A stretch of DNA of 64,000 bases from Lewinellaceae bacterium. Lineage in GTDB: Bacteria; Bacteroidota; Bacteroidia; Chitinophagales; Saprospiraceae. The position numbers and the translations under genes are program-made. The stretch is from NCBI GenBank assembly GCA_020636105.1, contig JACJYL010000002.1:558001-622000 (forward strand), given 5' to 3'. Shown one piece after another: positions 41,842 to 50,449 of this stretch. The notes under the pieces are model-generated. The model ran no database searches and had not been told where the DNA came from. It worked only from the letters and a program-made list of their open reading frames with translations. Positions within the stretch are counted from its first letter, which is position 1. Each line of letters opens with the position of its first letter.

Positions 41842-41997
41842 GTAGAAGTTTTTGCCCAAGGGTTTGAATAATGGCACAACATAGGACTGCGAACATGGAA
41901 AAGACCTGAAAATTACAGGCTATTTTTTTCTACCAGGACCAGGGTTACCTTAAAAATTGAATCCACCCAATCCTGCCATCCTGAAATCAGGATCTGA

Positions 41998-42039
41998 TAA
42001 AAAAACATCCCGAACCTTGCCTTGACAAAGTTCGGGATG
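41998..42039 (-). terminator. Rho-independent terminator of the M4 peptidase gene
   Basis: On the minus strand the 10-bp stem CATCCCGAAC/GTTCGGGATG (42039-42030 with 42015-42006) is followed by seven T. It lies 33 bases beyond the stop codon of the M4 gene. Confidence 0.85.
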
Positions 42040-42072
42040 AATGGTGTTTTAGATTTTTTGCTTACACCAATG

Positions 42073-45000
42073 CTATTCCGCTTTCAAAATACGCACCACA
42101 CCCAATTCTGCTGCAGTGGTCAAATGGATAAAATAAGCTCCTGCAGCTAAACCACCCAGGTTTAATTCAACCTTTTGAGGTCCCTGTCCGTAGGTTTCCG
42201 TCGTGTGGAATTGAAGTTTTCCGGTAAGATCGTAAACGCTTATTGCTGCGGCGGCGCCCTCGGTCAGGTCAAATTCAACGGTGACCTTCTCGCTGAAAGG
42301 ATTGGGGGACACTTTCAAAGGCAGGTCTGCCGTTGTCGCCTCTTCCGTGGCGGTAAAATCACGTTCACCGCGGGCGAACCATACGCCCCAGTTGGCTCCG
42401 CCGGTAATAAAGGACTCGGGATCGCCGGCAGGAGTGATCTTATCACTGTTTAAATTGACGATGCCTATGATCTCATCATTCGTCTGGGAAAGGGCATCAA
42501 ATATCAAAGCGTCATCCTGGATGGAATAATTAGGCCTGCCCAATATGTCGTTATCGTAAATATAGCCCACCTCACCTGCTTCAATATCAACGCCCAATAT
42601 GGTAAAGTCGGAAAAATTTTCAGCATCCCCGATAAAATCAAGGGCAATGATATTCGGACTGTTTTTAGAGAAACTGGGATCCCCTACCCCGGTATTGTCC
42701 GGCAGTCCGTTAAATATCTTAAATACATACCCGTCCCCGAAATCATTGGAGGCATTATTCCATACCTGTATCAATCCGATATCCCAGTAGTCGCTGGTAT
42801 TTCCGAAATCATCGTCCAGCACATTATAAGCATCATACAGTAAATATTCTCCCGAATAATCCCATTCGATAAAATCAGCATATTGAACATCGTTGGTAAA
42901 AACACCCTGCTGCGTCGTCGGATTTAAAATTTCGATATAAGTAGCCTGCTGGCTATCAAAATCATAAACAAAAATGTAATTATCCCAATCTGTAGTCAAG
43001 GCTGCCAGTTTTGAACCATCCTTTGAAATGGCCACATTCCTCCAGATATGCTCAGGGTTATTCTGCAGGTAGGACTCATCGTATTGGCCGGTGCCCGTAT
43101 TGTACCACAACAATTTGAGATCGTTATTATCATCTACAAATACAATCGCCGATCCGTCGTCGGTAATACTTGGCCGGCTCAGGATACCTGAATTGGAAAC
43201 TATGGGAAAATTGGCACCATCAAAAAGATAAAGCGCGTCGAAATCAGTATTGGTTAACAGGATGAAATCTTCTCCCGTGTTGGACTCAATATCCTCTGTT
43301 CCGCCGGAACCGGTCGTACCGGTAATGCCCACCTGGTCAAAAGCACTTCCTGCTGCTGTCACCTTATTCGATCCTGCTCCAAACAAATCGGTAGCCGCCT
43401 GCAAAACGGCAAGCCTGCAGTCGATAAACTGCGCCTGGTTGGTCAGATAAGTGGTCAAGGCGCGATAATACACCTTTCTTGCATCACTGTTGCCAACGGC
43501 AGTAGCATACAAATAAAAAGCCCGGTTGGGAATACCACTGTTTACATGTACCCCTCCGTTATCTCCTGCATTGGTAAAGGGCAGATCCTGGTACTCATTC
43601 ATGTGGGCTGGTTGCCATCCAGGGGAACCCAGACCCGTTCCTCCCTGGTGGGGATTGGAAAGATCCCGCAAAGCACCGGAAGGAAAGACACTTGGATTGA
43701 CGATATCCTCCCCGACTTTCCAGTCATCAGGCTCGATCATCACCCCGAAAACATCTGCAAAACTTTCGTTCAAAGCTCCTGCCTGCCCCTGGTAAATCAA
43801 TCCCGCTGAACTTCCGACAACGCCATGGGTCATCTCGTGCCCGCCGGTATCCAGGGATTTTTGCAGCGGACTGCTGAAAGCCTGGTCGCCATTCCCGTAA
43901 AACATGGCTGCACCATTCCAAAAAGCATTGTCCATATCCGATCCGTCCGATTCTGCCACATTGATAAAAGCGACAATATTCCCCCCGGATGAGTTGATTG
44001 AATTCCGAGAATGGATCCCTCGATAGTATTCATAACTTTCTGCAGCATTGAAATGTGCGCTTACTGCTTTGGGATTGTTCCAAGTGTTGTTACTGTTCCC
44101 AAAAATGTAATTGGCATTGAAATTATCATTGGATGGGTTGGTATTTACGGCATCAAGCGTCAGGACAACCCCGCTCATATTGTCCGGAATATCTGAACCC
44201 GTATCATACATTGCCCTCCCCACATCCAACAAAACATAATCACCGGCATCCTCAAACACATTTATGCTTCGGGTAATGCCTTTGAGGTCAACGGCATTTG
44301 CCGTGGTCCCGCCAAGAAAGGTGCCAGAACCGAAAAGAGGAGCTGATGTTCCTGTTCCAATTCCTTCATGGTGGAATGCTTCATTTTTTCCCCTGAGCAG
44401 ATTCGGGTAAAAGGTACAACTGTTGTTAATTTTTGAAACAACGGCTCCGGTTTTCGCATCGATAAAATAATCCCAATTCTCAAGCATGTTGGGCACTATC
44501 GTAATTTTCCAGCACAACAATTCTTTTGAAGCATCTGCCTCCTGGTGAAAAACAATTAGTTCGGGAGCGGCATCGGCATTCAGGACATATTGCTTTTCAA
44601 AATCGGAAAGATTTTTCAGCGTTGTGAAAGTAGCCAGGTCGGTTCTGGCAATGTTCATGGCCTGGCTTCCAGAAAGATCCGGAGTAATGGTCTTCAACCG
44701 AGGCGTCGGGTAAAACCGGCCATTTAAGCTATGAATATTGCCTTCCGCATTGGTGTGAAGGATCACCTGGCCACCGTAAACCGGAATATCCTGGTAGTAT
44801 TGTTGCATTCGGAAATGGGTTTGTCCCAACTCATCGGTTTCCGTTTTGCTCAAAACAAATTCCTCTTCCGGGTGCTCTATCTGCATAAGAAATTTAGCCG
44901 CATACAGGTATTCCGTTACCTGCTCTTCAAAAGGAAGGTTGCGTTTTTCAATACCGAGCTGCCCGGATATGAATAAAGGGAGTCCCTTATCTTTTGCTTC

Positions 45001-45252
45001 CACTTTTAATTTGGCTCCCCCCCCTGAAAGATCTGCCGGAATGGCCGCCTGCTTAAACTGGGCCCTCAAAGGAAGTACCCTTTCGGCACGGGGAATCCCC
45101 TGTAACATTTTATCATTGGGCTGGAAGTTTTCGGGTTGAAAATTTGTTGGTTGTTTATGTGCCGGAGCGACAGGTTTTCCGCTTTGAGCAGGCAATAAAG
45201 TCGCATAGCAAAACACATAAATGAAAATCAGGATGGCATTAATTTTTTTCAT
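42073..45252 (-). CDS. Secreted M4-family (thermolysin-like) metallopeptidase, T9SS cargo
   Basis: 1059 residues from MKKINAILIFIYV. Signal peptide about 1-22 (ends LPAQ). A propeptide with FTP and PepSY-like features (TDELGQTHFRMQQYYQDIPV and YGGQVILHTN) reaches about residue 275. The catalytic domain contains the zinc site GGHEMTHGVVGSSAG and the third ligand in ALNESFADVFGVM, plus VHVNSGIPNRAFYL. After about residue 655 there is a beta-propeller-like region with PD40/WD40-type strands (ISKDGSKLAALTTDWDN, PSITDDGSAIVFVDD), and the end is a type A sorting domain (LKVSPNPFSEKVTVEF ... GAYFIHL). Expected to digest extracellular protein after Sec/T9SS export. The propeller is not part of classical thermolysins. 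Confidence 0.92.
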   Translation of the reverse strand: MKKINAILIFIYVFCYATLLPAQSGKPVAPAHKQPTNFQPENFQPNDKMLQGIPRAERVLPLRAQFKQAAIPADLSGGGAKLKVEAKDKGLPLFISGQLGIEKRNLPFEEQVTEYLYAAKFLMQIEHPEEEFVLSKTETDELGQTHFRMQQYYQDIPVYGGQVILHTNAEGNIHSLNGRFYPTPRLKTITPDLSGSQAMNIARTDLATFTTLKNLSDFEKQYVLNADAAPELIVFHQEADASKELLCWKITIVPNMLENWDYFIDAKTGAVVSKINNSCTFYPNLLRGKNEAFHHEGIGTGTSAPLFGSGTFLGGTTANAVDLKGITRSINVFEDAGDYVLLDVGRAMYDTGSDIPDNMSGVVLTLDAVNTNPSNDNFNANYIFGNSNNTWNNPKAVSAHFNAAESYEYYRGIHSRNSINSSGGNIVAFINVAESDGSDMDNAFWNGAAMFYGNGDQAFSSPLQKSLDTGGHEMTHGVVGSSAGLIYQGQAGALNESFADVFGVMIEPDDWKVGEDIVNPSVFPSGALRDLSNPHQGGTGLGSPGWQPAHMNEYQDLPFTNAGDNGGVHVNSGIPNRAFYLYATAVGNSDARKVYYRALTTYLTNQAQFIDCRLAVLQAATDLFGAGSNKVTAAGSAFDQVGITGTTGSGGTEDIESNTGEDFILLTNTDFDALYLFDGANFPIVSNSGILSRPSITDDGSAIVFVDDNNDLKLLWYNTGTGQYDESYLQNNPEHIWRNVAISKDGSKLAALTTDWDNYIFVYDFDSQQATYIEILNPTTQQGVFTNDVQYADFIEWDYSGEYLLYDAYNVLDDDFGNTSDYWDIGLIQVWNNASNDFGDGYVFKIFNGLPDNTGVGDPSFSKNSPNIIALDFIGDAENFSDFTILGVDIEAGEVGYIYDNDILGRPNYSIQDDALIFDALSQTNDEIIGIVNLNSDKITPAGDPESFITGGANWGVWFARGERDFTATEEATTADLPLKVSPNPFSEKVTVEFDLTEGAAAAISVYDLTGKLQFHTTETYGQGPQKVELNLGGLAAGAYFIHLTTAAELGVVRILKAE

Positions 45253-45481
45253 CAACATAAAATTGTAATTGCACAAATGCAATTTTGCAGGTTTTTAAAA
45301 TAAGAATACTTGGTTTACGACTTGTTCTGGTTTGTATTTCGCTTTTAACTAAGGAAAATCGATGGTTTAGATTTAAGAAACCAATTCTCCCCTTTGGCAA
45401 CCGGGCATCTCATTATCGCCCTATTTACCTTTTTAATATGGTCGTCAGTCAGCCATTTTTTGCGCTAAATGAGGTCATTAC

Positions 45482-45916
45482 CTATTTTTTAGGTCGAACC
45501 GTTTCCATCAGAGATTTATAAAAGTCCATCATTTCGACTTCAGGTAATGGCCTTTCGTCACTCCAACTGAGATAATTTTCATTTTCTCCGTTGACCATCC
45601 TGATAAAATAATAAATATTTCCTGGTTGATTGAACATCAAATTGTCTAATCCCAAAGAATCGTATTGGGCGTATAAGCTTTCTGCTTTTTTCTTTTTTAT
45701 CCTGTCCAGTTCTTCATAAACCTCCGGAGCAGGATGTTTGTACAGTTGTCCGTTATCCAGCAACAAATACTCTGTTACCATGCCCGTAAATCCACCACCG
45801 CTGCCAAAGAAAAGTTGTTTCTCAGGAAAACTTTCCGTGGTATAAGTGGTTCTGCAGGAGGCAAAAAACAAACCAGTCAACAAGCTGGCGAATAACAACA
45901 GGAAAAGATTCTTCAT
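45482..45916 (-). CDS. Small hypothetical lipoprotein
   Basis: 144 residues. An SPII signal ends in the lipobox FASC; the mature domain (FPEKQLFFGSGGGFTGMVTE in its first strand) is mostly beta with a YDSLGLDNLMFNQPGN helix-turn. I recognise it only as a small lipoprotein of Bacteroidota with no assigned function. The next gene upstream on the same strand is the VanY-like peptidase at 46816, 84 bases away. A plain 199-bp gap precedes the M4 gene. Confidence 0.72.
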   Translation of the reverse strand: MKNLFLLLFASLLTGLFFASCRTTYTTESFPEKQLFFGSGGGFTGMVTEYLLLDNGQLYKHPAPEVYEELDRIKKKKAESLYAQYDSLGLDNLMFNQPGNIYYFIRMVNGENENYLSWSDERPLPEVEMMDFYKSLMETVRPKK

Positions 45917-46000
45917 ATTTTAAGGTTTTCGGATTGAAAAATATTTAGTAAATATAGCAAAAAAGTTGATGCTGCGATGCTGCGAGAATGCTGTAATATG

Positions 46001-46816
46001 CTAATAGCCCGGCATACACTGTTTATTAACGCCCAACACATATTTTTCCACTACCCCGATCTTTTGTGCCGTTTCTGATCCGAGAAAACCCGTAATATTT
46101 TCATCCTTGAGTTCAAGGCGGGCCAGTTCCGTCAGTTGTTTTGCAAGTGGAAAGTAAGACCAGTGCCACTGCTCTTCTTCATAACCGTCAGGGCGCTCGG
46201 GCCCTTTCGGAGAATACGGCTGGCAAAAACCGAAATTTCCTGCGTTGGCGGTCAGCCATTGGTAAATTCTGGCCCCTTCCCCGCTTTGGAAATATTCGGG
46301 ATTCAGATTATTGAGATCAAAATCCGTTCCCCAGTGATGTCGAGAAGTGCCGGGCATGGAACTGTAAAGCAATATTTTGAGCGCCCTTGTTTTGGGATCC
46401 GGATATTGTTTTGCGGCGCTCACTCCCTCTTCGATCAGTCGGGCTCCTGTCCACTTTGCTTCCCAAATGCCTTTTTGATCTTCAAAATTCCGGGCCGCCG
46501 ATTTGATAAAAAGTTTGATCCCCTCCCCTGCTGCTGCATCGGCCATTTTTTTAAAAGCTCCCCATGCTTCCTTATGTAAATAATAATCCCTCGCATGATC
46601 GGTATAGGCGGGGTCAACTTTTACAAAATCCGGATGTTTAGAAGGAATGAAATGGCCCCGTAAGTAGTCCAGGGTAAATGAGGTATCAATGGCCATAGCA
46701 TTTTTTCCCGATGCAGAAGGGTCACCCACTTTGGCTTCCATGGTTTCGACGCCAATATTTTTACAGGAAAAGAGTAAAGGAAAGAGTAGCAAAAAGAACG
46801 TTTTCAACAAGTGCAT
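46001..46816 (-). CDS. M15-family (VanY-like) D-Ala-D-Ala carboxypeptidase, lipoprotein
   Basis: 271 residues. Lipobox LFSC at about residue 18. The M15B domain has the zinc site SRHHWGTDFDL (SxHxxGxxxD pattern) near residue 160 and the second motif EQWHWSYFPLA with catalytic Glu and zinc His near 215; IKSAARNFEDQ also fits. These enzymes trim the terminal D-Ala of peptidoglycan stem peptides. Being lipid-anchored it would act in the periplasm from a membrane. It diverges from mnmG at 47076, with a -7-like element on each strand between. Confidence 0.9.
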   Translation of the reverse strand: MHLLKTFFLLLFPLLFSCKNIGVETMEAKVGDPSASGKNAMAIDTSFTLDYLRGHFIPSKHPDFVKVDPAYTDHARDYYLHKEAWGAFKKMADAAAGEGIKLFIKSAARNFEDQKGIWEAKWTGARLIEEGVSAAKQYPDPKTRALKILLYSSMPGTSRHHWGTDFDLNNLNPEYFQSGEGARIYQWLTANAGNFGFCQPYSPKGPERPDGYEEEQWHWSYFPLAKQLTELARLELKDENITGFLGSETAQKIGVVEKYVLGVNKQCMPGY

Positions 46817-46885
46817 ATTTAATCGGTTTATACCAGAAATGAGCGTAAGAAGACAAATTTATAATAAACATTAAAACAAACGCCC

Positions 46886-46893
46886 TAACTTTG
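46886..46893 (+). promoter_or_regulatory. Putative -7 element of mnmG
   Basis: TAACTTTG followed by CGG. No TTTG is seen at the -33 distance. The leader from here would include the octamer array at 46916-47027. A mirror element, TAAATTTG on the minus strand (46854-46861), could serve the VanY-like gene. Confidence 0.4.
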
Positions 46894-46915
46894 CGGTCGT
46901 TAACAATAATTTAGG

Positions 46916-47027
46916 GAATGTGAGAATGTGAGGATGCGAGGATGCGAGAATGGGAGGATGCGAGAATGGGAGGATGCGAGAATGTGAGGATGCGAGAATG
47001 CGAGAATGGGAGGATGCGAGGATGAGG
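46916..47027 (+). repeat. Octanucleotide tandem repeat (GRATGNGA)x14
   Basis: Fourteen 8-bp units: GAATGTGA, GGATGCGA, GAATGGGA, GAATGCGA and close variants. It lies between the -7 element and the start codon of mnmG, so it would be transcribed as the mnmG leader. Two to four units of the same octamer occur in the 79-bp repeats at 4715-4872. Confidence 0.88.
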
Positions 47028-47075
47028 GAATCATTTTTTTTAGAAAAGAAAATTTAGAGCCAAAAGAATTTATTT

Positions 47076-48941
47076 ATGTTTCCGGAATACGATGTCATAG
47101 TAGTAGGAGCAGGTCATGCAGGATGTGAAGCAGCGGTGGCGGCAGGCAATATGGGGGCGAAGGTGTTGCTCGTTACCATGAACATGAATACCATTGCCCA
47201 GATGTCATGCAACCCGGCAATGGGCGGTGTGGCCAAAGGGCAGATCGTCAGAGAGGTGGACGCATTGGGAGGATATTCAGGCATCGTTACCGATCATACC
47301 ATGATTCAGTTTAGAATGCTGAATTTGTCCAAAGGGCCAGCCATGTGGAGCCCTCGCGCTCAAAGCGACCGGATGCGTTTTGCAGAAAAGTGGCGTCTGA
47401 TGCTGGAAGCTCATCCCAATATTGATTTTTGGCAGGAAATGGTGAATGGCCTCATAGTAAAAGACGGCCGGGTAAAGGGTGTCATTACAGGACTGGGCAT
47501 TGAAATTCCTGCCAAAACAGTGGTTCTCACCAACGGCACCTTCCTCAATGGGATTATTCATATAGGCGAAAAGCAGTTTAGTGGAGGCAGAGCCGGGGAA
47601 AAGGCGGCCCGTGGCATCACCGGCCAGTTGGTGGAGCTTGGTTTTGAAGCCGGAAGGATGAAAACCGGCACCCCGCCACGTATCGACGGACGTTCCCTGG
47701 ATTGGAGCAAAATGGAAGAACAACCGGGCGACGAAAACCCCGGAAAATTTTCCTACACGGATACCCCCAAACTCAAAAAACAAATTCCTTGTCATATTAC
47801 CTACACCAACAATACGGTTCACGAAATTCTAAAAACGGGGTTTGATCGCTCTCCCATGTTTAACGGTCGCATCCGGGGAGTTGGCCCGAGGTATTGTCCG
47901 TCGATCGAAGATAAAATCGATCGTTTTTCCAGCCGTGACCGCCACCAGTTGTTTGTAGAACCCGAAGGGGAAAACACGGTAGAGATTTACGTCAACGGTT
48001 TTTCCTCTTCCCTGCCTGAAGATGTTCAATACAAAGCGTTGCGGATGATCCCGGGGTTTGAAAATGCCAAGATGTTCCGCCCTGGATATGCCATTGAATA
48101 TGATTATTTTCCGCCGACGCAGCTTAAAATCAGCCTGGAGACCCATTTGGTAAAAAACCTGTTTTTTGCCGGACAGATCAATGGAACCACAGGTTATGAG
48201 GAAGCGGCCAGCCAGGGTCTCATGGCCGGAATCAATGCTGTTTTGAATATTCGCGAAGAAGAGCCTTTCGTACTGAAACGTTCGGAAGCCTATATCGGGG
48301 TCCTCATCGATGACCTCGTCAATAAAGGTACCAACGAACCCTACCGCATGTTTACCTCCCGCGCCGAATACCGCATCCTGCTCCGCCAGGATAATGCCGA
48401 TATTCGCCTGACCCCCCTTGCGCAAAAGTTAGGCATCAGCGGGGCAGAGGAACGCATGGAACACGTGACCGAAAAGGTGGAAGCGTCCCGGCAAATCCAA
48501 AATTTCATCCGGGAAATGAGCGTTTCCCCGGATCAACTCAACGGATTCCTCGAAGGCAAAGATTCCGCCGCGTTAAAGCAAAAAGTAAAATTGCACAGTG
48601 TGCTGTCCCGTCCGCACATAAACCTTACTGACATCCGGAAGGCACTGCCTGAAGTGGATACTTTTTTGGATCAATTCGATCAGGAAAAAATCGAGCTGGC
48701 AGAAATATACCTCAAATACGAAGGGTACATTCAGAAGGAACAGGAAATGGTAGACAAGATGAGCCGGCTCGAGACGGTAGCCATCCGCGAGGATTTTGAT
48801 TTCCACAGCCTGGCTTCCCTCTCCATTGAAGCCCGTGAAAAACTGACCAAACAAAGGCCACAAACCATTGGCCAGGCCAGCCGCATCAGTGGAGTTTCGC
48901 CTTCAGACATCTCTGTATTACTCGTCCATATGGGCAGATGA
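47076..48941 (+). CDS. mnmG: tRNA uridine 5-carboxymethylaminomethyl modification enzyme
   Basis: 621 residues, normal for MnmG (GidA). The FAD-binding Rossmann motif is VIVVGAGHAGCEAAVA at the N-terminus, followed by MSCNPAMGGVAKGQIVREVDA (in parts), the two-Cys region with RYCPSIEDKI, GTPPRIDGRSLDW, EGENTVEIYVNGFSSSLP (in parts), GQINGTTGYEEAASQG, and the C-terminal helical domain ending ISGVSPSDISVLLVHMG. With MnmE it installs cmnm5 at U34 in the wobble position, using FAD and methylene-tetrahydrofolate. No mnmE is in the window. The leader holds an octamer tandem repeat. Confidence 0.97.
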   Translation: MFPEYDVIVVGAGHAGCEAAVAAGNMGAKVLLVTMNMNTIAQMSCNPAMGGVAKGQIVREVDALGGYSGIVTDHTMIQFRMLNLSKGPAMWSPRAQSDRMRFAEKWRLMLEAHPNIDFWQEMVNGLIVKDGRVKGVITGLGIEIPAKTVVLTNGTFLNGIIHIGEKQFSGGRAGEKAARGITGQLVELGFEAGRMKTGTPPRIDGRSLDWSKMEEQPGDENPGKFSYTDTPKLKKQIPCHITYTNNTVHEILKTGFDRSPMFNGRIRGVGPRYCPSIEDKIDRFSSRDRHQLFVEPEGENTVEIYVNGFSSSLPEDVQYKALRMIPGFENAKMFRPGYAIEYDYFPPTQLKISLETHLVKNLFFAGQINGTTGYEEAASQGLMAGINAVLNIREEEPFVLKRSEAYIGVLIDDLVNKGTNEPYRMFTSRAEYRILLRQDNADIRLTPLAQKLGISGAEERMEHVTEKVEASRQIQNFIREMSVSPDQLNGFLEGKDSAALKQKVKLHSVLSRPHINLTDIRKALPEVDTFLDQFDQEKIELAEIYLKYEGYIQKEQEMVDKMSRLETVAIREDFDFHSLASLSIEAREKLTKQRPQTIGQASRISGVSPSDISVLLVHMGR

Positions 48942-49012
48942 TAATCCTGGGTCATCGCCTGGTTTTTCAAATTGGGGGAATTTTTATGTCCGATTTGAAA
49001 CAGAAATTTAAA

Positions 49013-49040
49013 ACCTGCCGGTGTGCCTTGGCAGGCGGGT
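49013..49040. repeat. REP-like palindromic element, copy 6
   Basis: ACCTGCCGGTGTGCCTTGGCAGG then CGGGT, with a core one base different from that at 41818-41841. It is followed by a short run of CATTTTG-like units, also seen after copy 4 near 17031. It lies between convergent mnmG and the MacB-type permease gene. Confidence 0.7.
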
Positions 49041-49071
49041 TCTACATTTTGCGTTTTGCATTTTACATTTA

Positions 49072-50322
49072 TTACTTCCTCATCGCTTCCACAGGATCCA
49101 TATTGGAGGCCTGCAGCGCAGGGATAAACCCGGAGATGATTCCCACAAATATCGACGCGCCCAGTCCCATTAAAATATTGGTTATATCCATATAGAGTTC
49201 AAATTCCAACACTTTAGTCAGGATCATTGTCGCCACCTGTATGATGATAAGCCCCATTATACCGCCGATGACACATAAAATGGTGGATTCGATCAAAAAT
49301 TCAAGCAGAATGATGCGCTTTTTAGCACCCAATGCTTTTTTGACTCCGATGATCGACGTTCTTTCCTTTACGGATACGAACATGATATTGGCCACGCTCA
49401 CCCCTCCAATCAGGAAAGAAAAGATGCCAATAACGATTCCGAGGATATTCAATACCACAAAAAAGTTATCCAGCAGCGCTGCCAGCATGGACATCTGGTT
49501 GAGGGAAAAATCTTCCTCGGCGCGTGGTTTCAACCGGTGACTGGCCCGTACGACGCCTTTGATCTCATCTTTGAGATCTTCCAGGTTAACCCCGGGTTTT
49601 GCCTTCACGGCGATAGTCGTTCCAAAGTTTCGGGAAGATTTTAAATTGGCGAGTTTGGCGGCGGTTGGGTAACTCACTAAAATAGCCTCGTCATAGTCCA
49701 TTATTTTCAACAAAGCATCTCCGGATTTTTCAATAACCCCGATCACCTCGTATTTTTTACCTTCCATTTTAATCTCCCGCCCTATAGGATCGATAGGGCC
49801 AAAAAGATTGGTTGCAATGTTACTGCCCAGTATCACCTTATTGGCTCCTCTCAGGTACTCGTTAGAAGAAAAGTATCGCCCTTTTTCAAATTCGAGGCTG
49901 AACAATTCTCCATATTCATTGGAAATTCCCACCAAAAAGGCACCATCTACACTGCTCGATCCATGTTTTAGGGTTTTTCTCCCCAAGCCCACACTGTAAC
50001 TGGTCAGTTCTGCAAGGTTAACCTTGTTGTCTATCACCTCATAATCCGTAAAGGTAGGTTCGGGACGTTTCATGTATTTCCACCAGTCGCCGCTCATATC
50101 TGCCCAGGGCCACTTTGATACATAAACTACGTCATTCCCCAATTTATCAAGGCTCCCTTTGACGTTATCTTCCAGCGAATCCACGGCCGCCAGTACCCCA
50201 ATGATACTAAAGATTCCTATGGAAATCCCCAGTAAAGAGAGAAAGGAACGAAGCTTGTTTGCACTCAACTGCTGGAAGGCCTGCAGGACCGCTTCTCTAA
50301 TAATTTTTAAAATTGTACCCAT
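49072..50322 (-). CDS. MacB/FtsX-type ABC transporter permease
   Basis: 416 residues. Layout of MacB-type permeases: one N-terminal membrane helix (FLSLLGISIGIFSIIGVL, about 28-45), a periplasmic MacB_PCD domain (about 50-280; VILGSNIATNLFGPIDPIG), and three C-terminal helices with the FtsX core GVANIMFVSVKERTSIIGVKKALGAKKR-like pattern (seen as VANIMFVSVKERT and GVKKALGAKKR), ending LQASNMDPVEAMRK. Such proteins work as mechanotransmission permeases for export of lipoproteins, peptides or drugs. The required ATPase and adaptor are not adjacent, so the partners must be encoded elsewhere. Confidence 0.9.
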   Translation of the reverse strand: MGTILKIIREAVLQAFQQLSANKLRSFLSLLGISIGIFSIIGVLAAVDSLEDNVKGSLDKLGNDVVYVSKWPWADMSGDWWKYMKRPEPTFTDYEVIDNKVNLAELTSYSVGLGRKTLKHGSSSVDGAFLVGISNEYGELFSLEFEKGRYFSSNEYLRGANKVILGSNIATNLFGPIDPIGREIKMEGKKYEVIGVIEKSGDALLKIMDYDEAILVSYPTAAKLANLKSSRNFGTTIAVKAKPGVNLEDLKDEIKGVVRASHRLKPRAEEDFSLNQMSMLAALLDNFFVVLNILGIVIGIFSFLIGGVSVANIMFVSVKERTSIIGVKKALGAKKRIILLEFLIESTILCVIGGIMGLIIIQVATMILTKVLEFELYMDITNILMGLGASIFVGIISGFIPALQASNMDPVEAMRK

Positions 50323-50414
50323 AATTAAACTTTTGGAGGTTGAGCGAAGTTAATATGATTACGAAAAAAGGGTCAAATGATTAGATGAAATGTCCTTTTT
50401 TATCTGCCAATTTT

Positions 50415-50422
50415 TATCTTTG
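50415..50422 (+). promoter_or_regulatory. Putative -7 element of queA
   Basis: TATCTTTG followed by CACATC, a typical Bacteroidota -7 sequence, 28 bases before the queA start. No -33 element was recognised. Confidence 0.4.
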
Positions 50423-50449
50423 CACATCATTTTCTAAAAAAAATAAGTA

